Source of the DNA: Athripsodes cinereus
Lineage: Eukaryota; Arthropoda; Insecta; Trichoptera; Leptoceridae
DNA: 64,000 nt
Assembly: GCA_947579605.1 (NCBI GenBank)
Contig: OX388312.1
Coordinates: 31,767,313-31,831,312 of the forward strand
Reading direction: 5' to 3'
Shown: positions 10,500 through 23,487 of the stretch, piece by piece
Layout: each line of letters begins with the position of its first letter
Numbering within the stretch: position 1 is the stretch's first letter
Program-made: the position numbers and the translations under genes
The notes under the pieces: generated by a model
What the model was told of the DNA's origin: nothing
The model's input: the letters and a program-made list of their open reading frames with translations, nothing else
Database searches by the model: none

Positions 10500-11300
10500 T
10501 CGGTGTTTATTTAGGTTGTACAGTTTCAGCATTTAAATGAATTAACTATTTACTGTACGTACACACCTAATTCATAAAATAATATTTTTTTCAATTTATG
10601 TTTTAACATAAACGCAAAGAATAGTTTGGTAACCAAAGTTACTGTAGATTATGTAAATGCAGATTAACAAACCTATTTAATACACCAACCTACCTAAATA
10701 AAATTAATGTGACACGTAACGTTCCATTTTCTCTGCGTTTGTACTCTACTTGAAATACGGTCTGAGGGTACAATATATAGTATAATGTGTAGTAGGTAGG
10801 TATAGTGGATAATAATATATATATATATATTGTACATACTTATAATGTATTGAATTGTCCTCTAGCAATTAAGTGAAGGTGGTAGTGGTGGTTACCCCCC
10901 CCCCATCCCCTCCCCTTTTCCTCGTCTGACATTGCTCTCAGAAACAAGATTAGCGGTGTGTCGTGAAAAGGGACAATAAAGCTGCGGGCTCACTTGCTGG
11001 GGCCGGATGACCCACTGAGGAAGAAATCAAACTAACTACATAAAGTATTGTGTAGGTACCTACCTACTAACATTTACGGAAATACATATATTACGATATT
11101 ATAATATCTACATACCTATAGGTGTATGAATCTACATAGCATGTCACGTGATATTTTTTCAATTACCTGATGGTGATAGGTTGTTGTGGTGAGAAGGCAC
11201 ATAGGTACCTACTTTACAAATAACTGATATAAGCTAGTAGCTCCTATTAGTGATTGGTAATCACCCTCTGGTGTTATGGTTGTTCCCAGGTACTTGAAAG
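10500..11300. other. Non-coding, AT-rich
   Basis: No gene was seen. It contains a short (TA)n run at 10808-10830 and a C-run near 10897-10910. Confidence 0.5.
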
Positions 11301-11482
11301 AGCACTATTCTTGTGTCTGCAAGGGTTCCAACGACCCGGGCGTCCCTCTTTTCTAGTGTACCGTTCTTAAAACAACGACATCAGAGCGCTGTAAATGCGT
11401 GGGAAGAGATTACGCAATGGGCGCAGAGTCGCTCTGAACGGAGGAGGCTGGTTTCGACCCTGTGCTCTCGAGAGGAGCGTTG
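11301..11482 (+). mobile_element. 3' fragment of the same RTE-like LINE family as 1-1135
   Basis: Sequence matches 1035-1131 plus 6295-6350 (GGGTTCCAACGACCCGGGCG; GAGGAGGCTGGTTTCGACCC). It also retains the 41 bp that were lost at the SART-like insertion site. Heavily truncated at the 5' side. Confidence 0.65.
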
Positions 11483-11651
11483 AGTGTTGATGTATATAAA
11501 TGAACACATCGTAACAAACTACATAAGATACTAAAATTTAAGAGCAAACTGAAGGCATCGCTCTTCCAATAGAGCTTCCAGCGCCCATCAGATGAATATT
11601 CCATGAAACAACGCCGAAGGAATCATCATCATCATATAAAAGAGTTTTTCT

Positions 11652-11770
11652 TTCAGGATATTATTAACATAACATAACATACATAGACAATTCACACAGA
11701 TCGAGCTAGTCCCAAACTCAGATGAATCTTGTATCATGGGTACTAACGCGACGATACACATATATACAAT
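11652..11770. repeat. Dispersed repeat, copy 1
   Basis: Shares ACAATTCACACAGA, CGAGCTAGTCCCAAACT and ATGGGTACTAACNCGNCGAT with 36842-36955. It looks like a LINE or SINE 3' region. Class is not identified. Confidence 0.55.
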
Positions 11771-11809
11771 GCACTGCTTACATATACGTGTAACACCAAT
11801 GAGTAGATA

Positions 11810-12027
11810 AATTGAAAAAAACACAGTAGGTATGCAGTTAACTTCCAAATAACTTTTATTAACTTCGCGAACTAGTATTCGAAGACTCTCGACTCCATCA
11901 TCAGGCGATTAGTAAATCACTTTTTACTTATAGCCTGATGATGGAGTCGAGAGTCTCCGAATACTAGTACGCGAAGTTAATAAAAGTCATTTGGAAGTTA
12001 ACTGCATACTGTGTTTTTTTTTCAATT
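11810..12027. repeat. Foldback element: about 96-bp inverted arms
   Basis: Left arm 11810-11906 and right arm 11933-12027 are near-perfect inverted copies separated by a 26-nt spacer. The outer ends read AATTGAAAAAAACACAGTA on one side and its complement on the other. A solitary, related arm lies at 28988-29085, so this is a dispersed family. The transcript would form a long hairpin. Confidence 0.75.
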
Positions 12028-12914
12028 ATCTTGAAATGGTCTTCCAACAAGTGCCTTTGGTCAATAACATCAAGATTTTATTAATAAATACTCGTAATAT
12101 GTACCTACTGCCTACTTGATGTAAAAATTTATTATTATGTTTCTATTACATTTTCTTTCCGTTGTCTTTCTCTATGGACATCTGATTACATTATTTTCTT
12201 TTCTTCCATTAATAAGTTGGTTTGTCATTGTTAACCTCTATGGAGTAAAAAATATACTCGTACCTGCCCACTAAGGCACTAAGGTAGATGTAATATTATG
12301 CGCATAGTATTTTGTTTTTTAATTGCATTGTATACTTGTTGTTGATTATTGTATTATTGTACTAAACATATATGTATTGTCTGTAGTGTTCCGTTGACCA
12401 AAATAAATAAAATAAAATAAATAGGTACCTACTAATTAACTATAAGGTGGCATTATCTTTTCTAAACCCTATAATCTTAATATCTTTTGTCACGTGTTGA
12501 ATTTAGGTTTATATTATTTTTATTAATGTGAAGGAATACATATAAGTACCTACCTACATATTCTAAGTAGGTACATTTTTATGCATGTCTACACATATTA
12601 TGTAGGTGCATATTAAGAGAAGGTAGGTAGGTACCTACCTTCTAGAAGTGGCGGTACCAGATTTTTCATATTGCTCATGAGTAATATGAAAAATCTGTTA
12701 TTATTTCACTCCCAAACGAGTAGATGTCCTTGAGGATAATAAATTATAATATATAAATAAATATATTATGTGGATAAGTATTTTTTTTTCAAGATACTCA
12801 TTGAGTAAGTAGGTACCTACCTTTGATTGTCAATCAAGAAATTAGAATCAGTAATTTTCCGATTTGGAACCAGGAATTTCGACCTATTGTCAGCAATGAC
12901 GATTATTCAACATG
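12028..12914. other. Non-coding, AT-rich
   Basis: No gene was seen. Many GTAGGTA/TACCTAC tracts. 12700-12735 shares CAAACGAGTNGATGNCCTTGA with 27683-27705, a short dispersed repeat. Confidence 0.5.
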
Positions 12915-13075
12915 GCAAAAATGCTGAAGCACAATACAATCCTGATACCGACACTTATGTATGCAAGCGAAACGTAGACATGGTTGCATGAAGAGGGAAG
13001 AAAGTGGAATAATTAATGCTGTGTAGATGAGATCGCTGAGGAGAATGGTTAGTAAAACGTTGCGTTGGATCAAAT
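12915..13075 (+). mobile_element. Decayed RTE-type RT fragment
   Basis: The plus strand reads MLKHNTILIPTLMYASET, stop, TWLHEEGRKWN, matching the LIPTLMYGSETW segment of RTE-type C-termini. An in-frame stop and short length show it is a relic. Confidence 0.45.
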
Positions 13076-13140
13076 TATCTTAAAACTAAAATTGATTGAT
13101 AAATAATAATTTCTGTATTCCTACTCGTGTGATTTTGGAT

Positions 13141-13328
13141 ATTCGCGAATGCGAATATTTGTTGCCGACATTCGCGAATGCGAATGCGAATATTGACTCG
13201 CTTAAATTTCTACAATTGCTCAAACATTAAAATTTCTACCCTCCCCCCGTCCCTCGTCGCCGAATTTTCAAAATGTTATAGAAAAAGAATATTTTCTTGC
13301 AGTACCTTTTTCTACAATGTACCGAGTA
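13141..13328. repeat. Contig end: palindromic ATTCGCGAAT cluster and part of a hAT-like MITE
   Basis: 13141-13196 contains repeated ATTCGCGAATGCGAAT words. 13225-13328 resembles the inverse of 54826-54930 in the hAT MITE, including AGTACCTTTTTCTACAATGT. The contig therefore breaks off inside a repeated element. Confidence 0.5.
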
Positions 13329-13528
13329 NNNNNNNNNNNNNNNNNNNNNNNNNNNNNNNNNNNNNNNNNNNNNNNNNNNNNNNNNNNNNNNNNNNNNNNN
13401 NNNNNNNNNNNNNNNNNNNNNNNNNNNNNNNNNNNNNNNNNNNNNNNNNNNNNNNNNNNNNNNNNNNNNNNNNNNNNNNNNNNNNNNNNNNNNNNNNNNN
13501 NNNNNNNNNNNNNNNNNNNNNNNNNNNN
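13329..13528. other. Assembly gap of exactly 200 N
   Basis: 200 undetermined bases. The round number is the fixed gap size inserted by some scaffolders, so the true distance, and even the adjacency, is unknown. ORFs that run across it are meaningless. Confidence 0.98.
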
Positions 13529-16500
13529 CCTAACCTAACCTAACCTAACCTAACCTAACCTAACCTAACCTAACCTAACCTAACCTAACCTAACCTAACC
13601 TAACCTAACCAACCTAACCTAACCTAACCTAACCTAACCTAACCTAACCTAACCTAACCTAACCTAACCTAACCTAACCTAACCTAACCTAACCTAACCT
13701 AACCTAACCTAACCTAACCTAACCTAACCTAACCTAACCTAACCTAACCTAACCTAACCTAACCTAACCTAACCTAACCTAACCTAACCTAACCTAACCT
13801 AACCTAACCTAACCTAACCTAACCTAACCTAACCTAACCTAACCTAACCTAACCTAACCTAACCTAACCTAACCTAACCTAACCTAACCTAACCTAACCT
13901 AACCTAACCTAACCTAACCTAACCTAACCTAACCTAACCTAACCTAACCTAACCTAACCTAACCTAACCTAACCTAACCTAACCTAACCTAACCTAACCT
14001 AACCTAACCTAACCTAACCTAACCTAACCTAACCTAACCTAACCTAACCTAACCTAACCTAACCTAACCTAACCTAACCTAACCTAACCTAACCTAACCT
14101 AACCTAACCTAACCTAACCTAACCTAACCTAACCTAACCTAACCTAACCTAACCTAACCTAACCTAACCTAACCTAACCTAACCTAACCTAACCTAACCT
14201 AACCTAACCTAACCTAACCTAACCTAACCTAACCTAACCTAACCTAACCTAACCTAACCTAACCTAACCTAACCTAACCTAACCTAACCTAACCTAACCT
14301 AACCTAACCTAACCTAACCTAACCTAACCTAACCTAACCTAACCTAACCTAACCTAACCTAACCTAACCTAACCTAACCTAACCTAACCTAACCTAACCT
14401 AACCTAACCTAACCTAACCTAACCTAACCTAACCTAACCTAACCTAACCTAACCTAACCTAACCTAACCTAACCTAACCTAACCTAACCTAACCTAACCT
14501 AACCTAACCTAACCTAACCTAACCTAACCTAACCTAACCTAACCTAACCTAACCTAACCTAACCTAACCTAACCTAACCTAACCTAACCTAACCTAACCT
14601 AACCTAACCTAACCTAACCTAACCTAACCTAACCTAACCTAACCTAACCTAACCTAACCTAACCTAACCTAACCTAACCTAACCTAACCTAACCTAACCT
14701 AACCTAACCTAACCTAACCTAACCTAACCTAACCTAACCTAACCTAACCTAACCTAACCTAACCTAACCTAACCTAACCTAACCTAACCTAACCTAACCT
14801 AACCTAACCTAACCTAACCTAACCTAACCTAACCTAACCTAACCTAACCTAACCTAACCTAACCTAACCTAACCTAACCTAACCTAACCTAACCTAACCT
14901 AACCTAACCTAACCTAACCTAACCTAACCTAACCTAACCTAACCTAACCTAACCTAACCTAACCTAACCTAACCTAACCTAACCTAACCTAACCTAACCT
15001 AACCTAACCTAACCTAACCTAACCTAACCTAACCTAACCTAACCTAACCTAACCTAACCTAACCTAACCTAACCTAACCTAACCTAACCTAACCTAACCT
15101 AACCTAACCTAACCTAACCTAACCTAACCTAACCTAACCTAACCTAACCTAACCTAACCTAACCTAACCTAACCTAACCTAACCTAACCTAACCTAACCT
15201 AACCTAACCTAACCTAACCTAACCTAACCTAACCTAACCTAACCTAACCTAACCTAACCTAACCTAACCTAACCTAACCTAACCTAACCTAACCTAACCT
15301 AACCTAACCTAACCTAACCTAACCTAACCTAACCTAACCTAACCTAACCTAACCTAACCTAACCTAACCTAACCTAACCTAACCTAACCTAACCTAACCT
15401 AACCTAACCTAACCTAACCTAACCTAACCTAACCTAACCTAACCTAACCTAACCTAACCTAACCTAACCTAACCTAACCTAACCTAACCTAACCTAACCT
15501 AACCTAACCTAACCTAACCTAACCTAACCTAACCTAACCTAACCTAACCTAACCTAACCTAACCTAACCTAACCTAACCTAACCTAACCTAACCTAACCT
15601 AACCTAACCTAACCTAACCTAACCTAACCTAACCTAACCTAACCTAACCTAACCTAACCTAACCTAACCTAACCTAACCTAACCTAACCTAACCTAACCT
15701 AACCTAACCTAACCTAACCTAACCTAACCTAACCTAACCTAACCTAACCTAACCTAACCTAACCTAACCTAACCTAACCTAACCTAACCTAACCTAACCT
15801 AACCTAACCTAACCTAACCTAACCTAACCTAACCTAACCTAACCTAACCTAACCTAACCTAACCTAACCTAACCTAACCTAACCTAACCTAACCTAACCT
15901 AACCTAACCTAACCTAACCTAACCTAACCTAACCTAACCTAACCTAACCTAACCTAACCTAACCTAACCTAACCTAACCTAACCTAACCTAACCTAACCT
16001 AACCTAACCTAACCTAACCTAACCTAACCTAACCTAACCTAACCTAACCTAACCTAACCTAACCTAACCTAACCTAACCTAACCTAACCTAACCTAACCT
16101 AACCTAACCTAACCTAACCTAACCTAACCTAACCTAACCTAACCTAACCTAACCTAACCTAACCTAACCTAACCTAACCTAACCTAACCTAACCTAACCT
16201 AACCTAACCTAACCTAACCTAACCTAACCTAACCTAACCTAACCTAACCTAACCTAACCTAACCTAACCTAACCTAACCTAACCTAACCTAACCTAACCT
16301 AACCTAACCTAACCTAACCTAACCTAACCTAACCTAACCTAACCTAACCTAACCTAACCTAACCTAACCTAACCTAACCTAACCTAACCTAACCTAACCT
16401 AACCTAACCTAACCTAACCTAACCTAACCTAACCTAACCTAACCTAACCTAACCTAACCTAACCTAACCTAACCTAACCTAACCTAACCTAACCTAACCT

Positions 16501-19500
16501 AACCTAACCTAACCTAACCTAACCTAACCTAACCTAACCTAACCTAACCTAACCTAACCTAACCTAACCTAACCTAACCTAACCTAACCTAACCTAACCT
16601 AACCTAACCTAACCTAACCTAACCTAACCTAACCTAACCTAACCTAACCTAACCTAACCTAACCTAACCTAACCTAACCTAACCTAACCTAACCTAACCT
16701 AACCTAACCTAACCTAACCTAACCTAACCTAACCTAACCTAACCTAACCTAACCTAACCTAACCTAACCTAACCTAACCTAACCTAACCTAACCTAACCT
16801 AACCTAACCTAACCTAACCTAACCTAACCTAACCTAACCTAACCTAACCTAACCTAACCTAACCTAACCTAACCTAACCTAACCTAACCTAACCTAACCT
16901 AACCTAACCTAACCTAACCTAACCTAACCTAACCTAACCTAACCTAACCTAACCTAACCTAACCTAACCTAACCTAACCTAACCTAACCTAACCTAACCT
17001 AACCTAACCTAACCTAACCTAACCTAACCTAACCTAACCTAACCTAACCTAACCTAACCTAACCTAACCTAACCTAACCTAACCTAACCTAACCTAACCT
17101 AACCTAACCTAACCTAACCTAACCTAACCTAACCTAACCTAACCTAACCTAACCTAACCTAACCTAACCTAACCTAACCTAACCTAACCTAACCTAACCT
17201 AACCTAACCTAACCTAACCTAACCTAACCTAACCTAACCTAACCTAACCTAACCTAACCTAACCTAACCTAACCTAACCTAACCTAACCTAACCTAACCT
17301 AACCTAACCTAACCTAACCTAACCTAACCTAACCTAACCTAACCTAACCTAACCTAACCTAACCTAACCTAACCTAACCTAACCTAACCTAACCTAACCT
17401 AACCTAACCTAACCTAACCTAACCTAACCTAACCTAACCTAACCTAACCTAACCTAACCTAACCTAACCTAACCTAACCTAACCTAACCTAACCTAACCT
17501 AACCTAACCTAACCTAACCTAACCTAACCTAACCTAACCTAACCTAACCTAACCTAACCTAACCTAACCTAACCTAACCTAACCTAACCTAACCTAACCT
17601 AACCTAACCTAACCTAACCTAACCTAACCTAACCTAACCTAACCTAACCTAACCTAACCTAACCTAACCTAACCTAACCTAACCTAACCTAACCTAACCT
17701 AACCTAACCTAACCTAACCTAACCTAACCTAACCTAACCTAACCTAACCTAACCTAACCTAACCTAACCTAACCTAACCTAACCTAACCTAACCTAACCT
17801 AACCTAACCTAACCTAACCTAACCTAACCTAACCTAACCTAACCTAACCTAACCTAACCTAACCTAACCTAACCTAACCTAACCTAACCTAACCTAACCT
17901 AACCTAACCTAACCTAACCTAACCTAACCTAACCTAACCTAACCTAACCTAACCTAACCTAACCTAACCTAACCTAACCTAACCTAACCTAACCTAACCT
18001 AACCTAACCTAACCTAACCTAACCTAACCTAACCTAACCTAACCTAACCTAACCTAACCTAACCTAACCTAACCTAACCTAACCTAACCTAACCTAACCT
18101 AACCTAACCTAACCTAACCTAACCTAACCTAACCTAACCTAACCTAACCTAACCTAACCTAACCTAACCTAACCTAACCTAACCTAACCTAACCTAACCT
18201 AACCTAACCTAACCTAACCTAACCTAACCTAACCTAACCTAACCTAACCTAACCTAACCTAACCTAACCTAACCTAACCTAACCTAACCTAACCTAACCT
18301 AACCTAACCTAACCTAACCTAACCTAACCTAACCTAACCTAACCTAACCTAACCTAACCTAACCTAACCTAACCTAACCTAACCTAACCTAACCTAACCT
18401 AACCTAACCTAACCTAACCTAACCTAACCTAACCTAACCTAACCTAACCTAACCTAACCTAACCTAACCTAACCTAACCTAACCTAACCTAACCTAACCT
18501 AACCTAACCTAACCTAACCTAACCTAACCTAACCTAACCTAACCTAACCTAACCTAACCTAACCTAACCTAACCTAACCTAACCTAACCTAACCTAACCT
18601 AACCTAACCTAACCTAACCTAACCTAACCTAACCTAACCTAACCTAACCTAACCTAACCTAACCTAACCTAACCTAACCTAACCTAACCTAACCTAACCT
18701 AACCTAACCTAACCTAACCTAACCTAACCTAACCTAACCTAACCTAACCTAACCTAACCTAACCTAACCTAACCTAACCTAACCTAACCTAACCTAACCT
18801 AACCTAACCTAACCTAACCTAACCTAACCTAACCTAACCTAACCTAACCTAACCTAACCTAACCTAACCTAACCTAACCTAACCTAACCTAACCTAACCT
18901 AACCTAACCTAACCTAACCTAACCTAACCTAACCTAACCTAACCTAACCTAACCTAACCTAACCTAACCTAACCTAACCTAACCTAACCTAACCTAACCT
19001 AACCTAACCTAACCTAACCTAACCTAACCTAACCTAACCTAACCTAACCTAACCTAACCTAACCTAACCTAACCTAACCTAACCTAACCTAACCTAACCT
19101 AACCTAACCTAACCTAACCTAACCTAACCTAACCTAACCTAACCTAACCTAACCTAACCTAACCTAACCTAACCTAACCTAACCTAACCTAACCTAACCT
19201 AACCTAACCTAACCTAACCTAACCTAACCTAACCTAACCTAACCTAACCTAACCTAACCTAACCTAACCTAACCTAACCTAACCTAACCTAACCTAACCT
19301 AACCTAACCTAACCTAACCTAACCTAACCTAACCTAACCTAACCTAACCTAACCTAACCTAACCTAACCTAACCTAACCTAACCTAACCTAACCTAACCT
19401 AACCTAACCTAACCTAACCTAACCTAACCTAACCTAACCTAACCTAACCTAACCTAACCTAACCTAACCTAACCTAACCTAACCTAACCTAACCTAACCT

Positions 19501-22079
19501 AACCTAACCTAACCTAACCTAACCTAACCTAACCTAACCTAACCTAACCTAACCTAACCTAACCTAACCTAACCTAACCTAACCTAACCTAACCTAACCT
19601 AACCTAACCTAACCTAACCTAACCTAACCTAACCTAACCTAACCTAACCTAACCTAACCTAACCTAACCTAACCTAACCTAACCTAACCTAACCTAACCT
19701 AACCTAACCTAACCTAACCTAACCTAACCTAACCTAACCTAACCTAACCTAACCTAACCTAACCTAACCTAACCTAACCTAACCTAACCTAACCTAACCT
19801 AACCTAACCTAACCTAACCTAACCTAACCTAACCTAACCTAACCTAACCTAACCTAACCTAACCTAACCTAACCTAACCTAACCTAACCTAACCTAACCT
19901 AACCTAACCTAACCTAACCTAACCTAACCTAACCTAACCTAACCTAACCTAACCTAACCTAACCTAACCTAACCTAACCTAACCTAACCTAACCTAACCT
20001 AACCTAACCTAACCTAACCTAACCTAACCTAACCTAACCTAACCTAACCTAACCTAACCTAACCTAACCTAACCTAACCTAACCTAACCTAACCTAACCT
20101 AACCTAACCTAACCTAACCTAACCTAACCTAACCTAACCTAACCTAACCTAACCTAACCTAACCTAACCTAACCTAACCTAACCTAACCTAACCTAACCT
20201 AACCTAACCTAACCTAACCTAACCTAACCTAACCTAACCTAACCTAACCTAACCTAACCTAACCTAACCTAACCTAACCTAACCTAACCTAACCTAACCT
20301 AACCTAACCTAACCTAACCTAACCTAACCTAACCTAACCTAACCTAACCTAACCTAACCTAACCTAACCTAACCTAACCTAACCTAACCTAACCTAACCT
20401 AACCTAACCTAACCTAACCTAACCTAACCTAACCTAACCTAACCTAACCTAACCTAACCTAACCTAACCTAACCTAACCTAACCTAACCTAACCTAACCT
20501 AACCTAACCTAACCTAACCTAACCTAACCTAACCTAACCTAACCTAACCTAACCTAACCTAACCTAACCTAACCTAACCTAACCTAACCTAACCTAACCT
20601 AACCTAACCTAACCTAACCTAACCTAACCTAACCTAACCTAACCTAACCTAACCTAACCTAACCTAACCTAACCTAACCTAACCTAACCTAACCTAACCT
20701 AACCTAACCTAACCTAACCTAACCTAACCTAACCTAACCTAACCTAACCTAACCTAACCTAACCTAACCTAACCTAACCTAACCTAACCTAACCTAACCT
20801 AACCTAACCTAACCTAACCTAACCTAACCTAACCTAACCTAACCTAACCTAACCTAACCTAACCTAACCTAACCTAACCTAACCTAACCTAACCTAACCT
20901 AACCTAACCTAACCTAACCTAACCTAACCTAACCTAACCTAACCTAACCTAACCTAACCTAACCTAACCTAACCTAACCTAACCTAACCTAACCTAACCT
21001 AACCTAACCTAACCTAACCTAACCTAACCTAACCTAACCTAACCTAACCTAACCTAACCTAACCTAACCTAACCTAACCTAACCTAACCTAACCTAACCT
21101 AACCTAACCTAACCTAACCTAACCTAACCTAACCTAACCTAACCTAACCTAACCTAACCTAACCTAACCTAACCTAACCTAACCTAACCTAACCTAACCT
21201 AACCTAACCTAACCTAACCTAACCTAACCTAACCTAACCTAACCTAACCTAACCTAACCTAACCTAACCTAACCTAACCTAACCTAACCTAACCTAACCT
21301 AACCTAACCTAACCTAACCTAACCTAACCTAACCTAACCTAACCTAACCTAACCTAACCTAACCTAACCTAACCTAACCTAACCTAACCTAACCTAACCT
21401 AACCTAACCTAACCTAACCTAACCTAACCTAACCTAACCTAACCTAACCTAACCTAACCTAACCTAACCTAACCTAACCTAACCTAACCTAACCTAACCT
21501 AACCTAACCTAACCTAACCTAACCTAACCTAACCTAACCTAACCTAACCTAACCTAACCTAACCTAACCTAACCTAACCTAACCTAACCTAACCTAACCT
21601 AACCTAACCTAACCTAACCTAACCTAACCTAACCTAACCTAACCTAACCTAACCTAACCTAACCTAACCTAACCTAACCTAACCTAACCTAACCTAACCT
21701 AACCTAACCTAACCTAACCTAACCTAACCTAACCTAACCTAACCTAACCTAACCTAACCTAACCTAACCTAACCTAACCTAACCTAACCTAACCTAACCT
21801 AACCTAACCTAACCTAACCTAACCTAACCTAACCTAACCTAACCTAACCTAACCTAACCTAACCTAACCTAACCTAACCTAACCTAACCTAACCTAACCT
21901 AACCTAACCTAACCTAACCTAACCTAACCTAACCTAACCTAACCTAACCTAACCTAACCTAACCTAACCTAACCTAACCTAACCTAACCTAACCTAACCT
22001 AACCTAACCTAACCTAACCTAACCTAACCTAACCTAACCTAACCTAACCTAACCTAACCTAACCTAACCTAACCTAACC
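13529..22079. repeat. Telomeric array (CCTAA)n, 8.55 kb
   Basis: About 1,710 tandem CCTAA units (TTAGG on the other strand), the canonical arthropod telomere repeat. Only one departure was seen, a missing T at 13610/13611. The C-rich strand runs 5' to 3' inward, the expected orientation for the left end of a chromosome with its terminus at or before 13529. Confidence 0.97.
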
Positions 22080-22681
22080 ACCACTGGGCAGTTGTATATC
22101 ATGTGGAATATGTCTTGCACCGATTCGCCGTCACATGGGCAGTACGGTTCCTCTCTTTTCTTAAATCTGTGTAGATATTGCCTGAACGCCCCGTGCCCCG
22201 TGACGGCCTGGGTCAGCTCATACGACACTCCAGCCTCCCCAATCGCTCGGACCGCATCTCCAGTGCTTGCAAAAAACTTTCTTGTGACCTCTCCGGTCTC
22301 GGAGCTTTGGTATCTATTGTTCCACTCCTCCAGAGTTTTTTCGTGAATTAATCTCTTCGCGAAGCTGATGGGAAGACAGTCATACGCTGGGGCTACTTTT
22401 CTCTTGGTCGCCAGCTTTGCGAGCTCATCCGCTCTCTCGTTTCCCGGATTGTCATTATGTGCCTTTACCCAGTGAAATGCGACTTTATGTTTACCATCCT
22501 TCTCCAAAGTTTCCAATACTTTACGGATGTCGCTTACTAATGGATTCACGGATCCTGGATTTTTCATTGCCTGTAAGCCCGAAAAGCTGTCACTCAGGAC
22601 TCTTATGAACGACTGAGTTTTTACATTACGCTTGATCCATTCCAGCGACTCCCGCACAGCCACCAGTTCGGCCTGAAACAT
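22080..22681 (-). pseudogene. Inverted ORF2 segment: RNase H domain and zinc knuckle
   Basis: An open minus-strand frame with an RNase H fold. FQAELVAVRESLEW gives the catalytic Glu, RVLSDSFSGLQ an Asp, and FHWVKAHNDNPGNERADELA the distal Asp. The region QAVTGHGAFRQYLHRFK follows, then the knuckle YCPCDGESVQDIFHMIYNC. It then runs directly into TTAGG repeat. The missing continuation (ERERYNISKM and on) is found in the plus-strand segment that starts at 22681, so this is one half of a rearranged gene and not a separate gene. Confidence 0.8.
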
Positions 22682-22887
22682 GCCCAGTGGTGGAAAGGGA
22701 GAGATATAACATAAGCAAGATGTGTGAAATGAATGACGTAGAATTTAACAACTTGAAACAAATTACGTCCAACAAAGTGGCGTGGAAAGTGTTTGCAGAA
22801 TTTTTGAGAACGAGTGTAATTAAAATGAGAAGGATGAATGAAGAGGATGAAAGAGAGAGAATGGTTGAAGTAACAAACAATGTATAA
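22681..22887 (+). pseudogene. ORF2 C-terminus of the TRAS-like element
   Basis: The frame reads CPVVERERYNISKM at its start and ends MNEEDERERMVEVTNNV before TAA. The tail resembles the end of the SART-like ORF2 (SSFTESIIMKKEEDERKN). 5'-truncated by the inversion breakpoint. Confidence 0.7.
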
Positions 22888-23324
22888 AGTATGGAATTAG
22901 ATATAAGAATAAATAAGATGCTTAAAATCAAATCACACAATGAATTCATGTAAATAAGCAGAATAAAAATACTTAGCATTATTATTATTATTATTTGTAT
23001 AATGGAAGTTTTGTATTATTATTGTATAATACTATTGATTGTACCTAGTATTGTAATTTAACAGAATCAAGGGATAGAAATTTGATTAATTAGCAAAAGG
23101 AAAAAATGAGTTGTATACTAGAATAAATAAGTAAGCATAGTCGATAGATATTAAATTCAGATGTATATTGTAATCAGGTTGAGATGGATGACTAAAGAGA
23201 AATGACGACTCAATAGCTCGATTGTATATTTAACAAATGGGTTAGACAAATGTGATACTAAAATAAGTTAATGAATATAAAGAATGTAATGTGATAAGAT
23301 CTTGCATAATTAAGCAGGATAGAT

Positions 23325-23330
23325 AATAAA
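23325..23330 (+). promoter_or_regulatory. Polyadenylation signal AATAAA of the TRAS-like element
   Basis: Lies 4 nt before the 72-A tail at 23335-23406. It marks the 3' end of the element RNA. Confidence 0.75.
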
Positions 23331-23331
23331 G

Positions 23332-23406
<75 letters not shown>

Positions 23407-23409
<3 letters not shown>

Positions 23410-23487
23410 AACCTAACCTAACCTAACCTAACCTAACCTGACCTGACCTAACCTAACCTAACCTAACCTAACCTAACCTAACCTAAC
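23407..23487. repeat. Short telomeric array (CCTAA)n between two elements
   Basis: About 16 units, including two CCTGA variants near 23440-23448. Same orientation as the main array. It is the target sequence of the TRAS-like insertion on its 3' side and borders the broken end of the SART-like element on the other. Confidence 0.92.

Larger units (their letters stand above)
22080..23406 (+). mobile_element. TRAS-like telomeric retrotransposon, 5'-truncated with an inverted 5' part
   Basis: The 3' portion (22681-23334, plus strand) carries the ORF2 C-terminus, ending at 22887, and a 447-bp 3' UTR with AATAAA at 23325. It is followed by 72 A (23335-23406) joined straight to CCTAA. The 5' portion (22080-22680) is the upstream part of the same ORF2 in opposite orientation. 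Telomere repeat lies on both sides, so it was inserted into a telomere. The long pure A tail suggests a recent event. The TRAS-like name rests on the poly(A)-CCTAA orientation and the RNase H domain, both from memory of the family. Confidence 0.8.

Noticed and set aside
13178..13543. ORFs running across the N gap into the telomere
   Set aside because: They consist of undetermined residues and have no meaning.
13529..22079. Tandem array as a CRISPR array or ordinary satellite
   Set aside because: The unit is the 5-bp insect telomere repeat with no spacers.
22064..22681. Separate minus-strand RNase H gene
   Set aside because: Its coding sequence continues in the plus-strand segment at 22681, so it is the inverted part of one retrotransposon.
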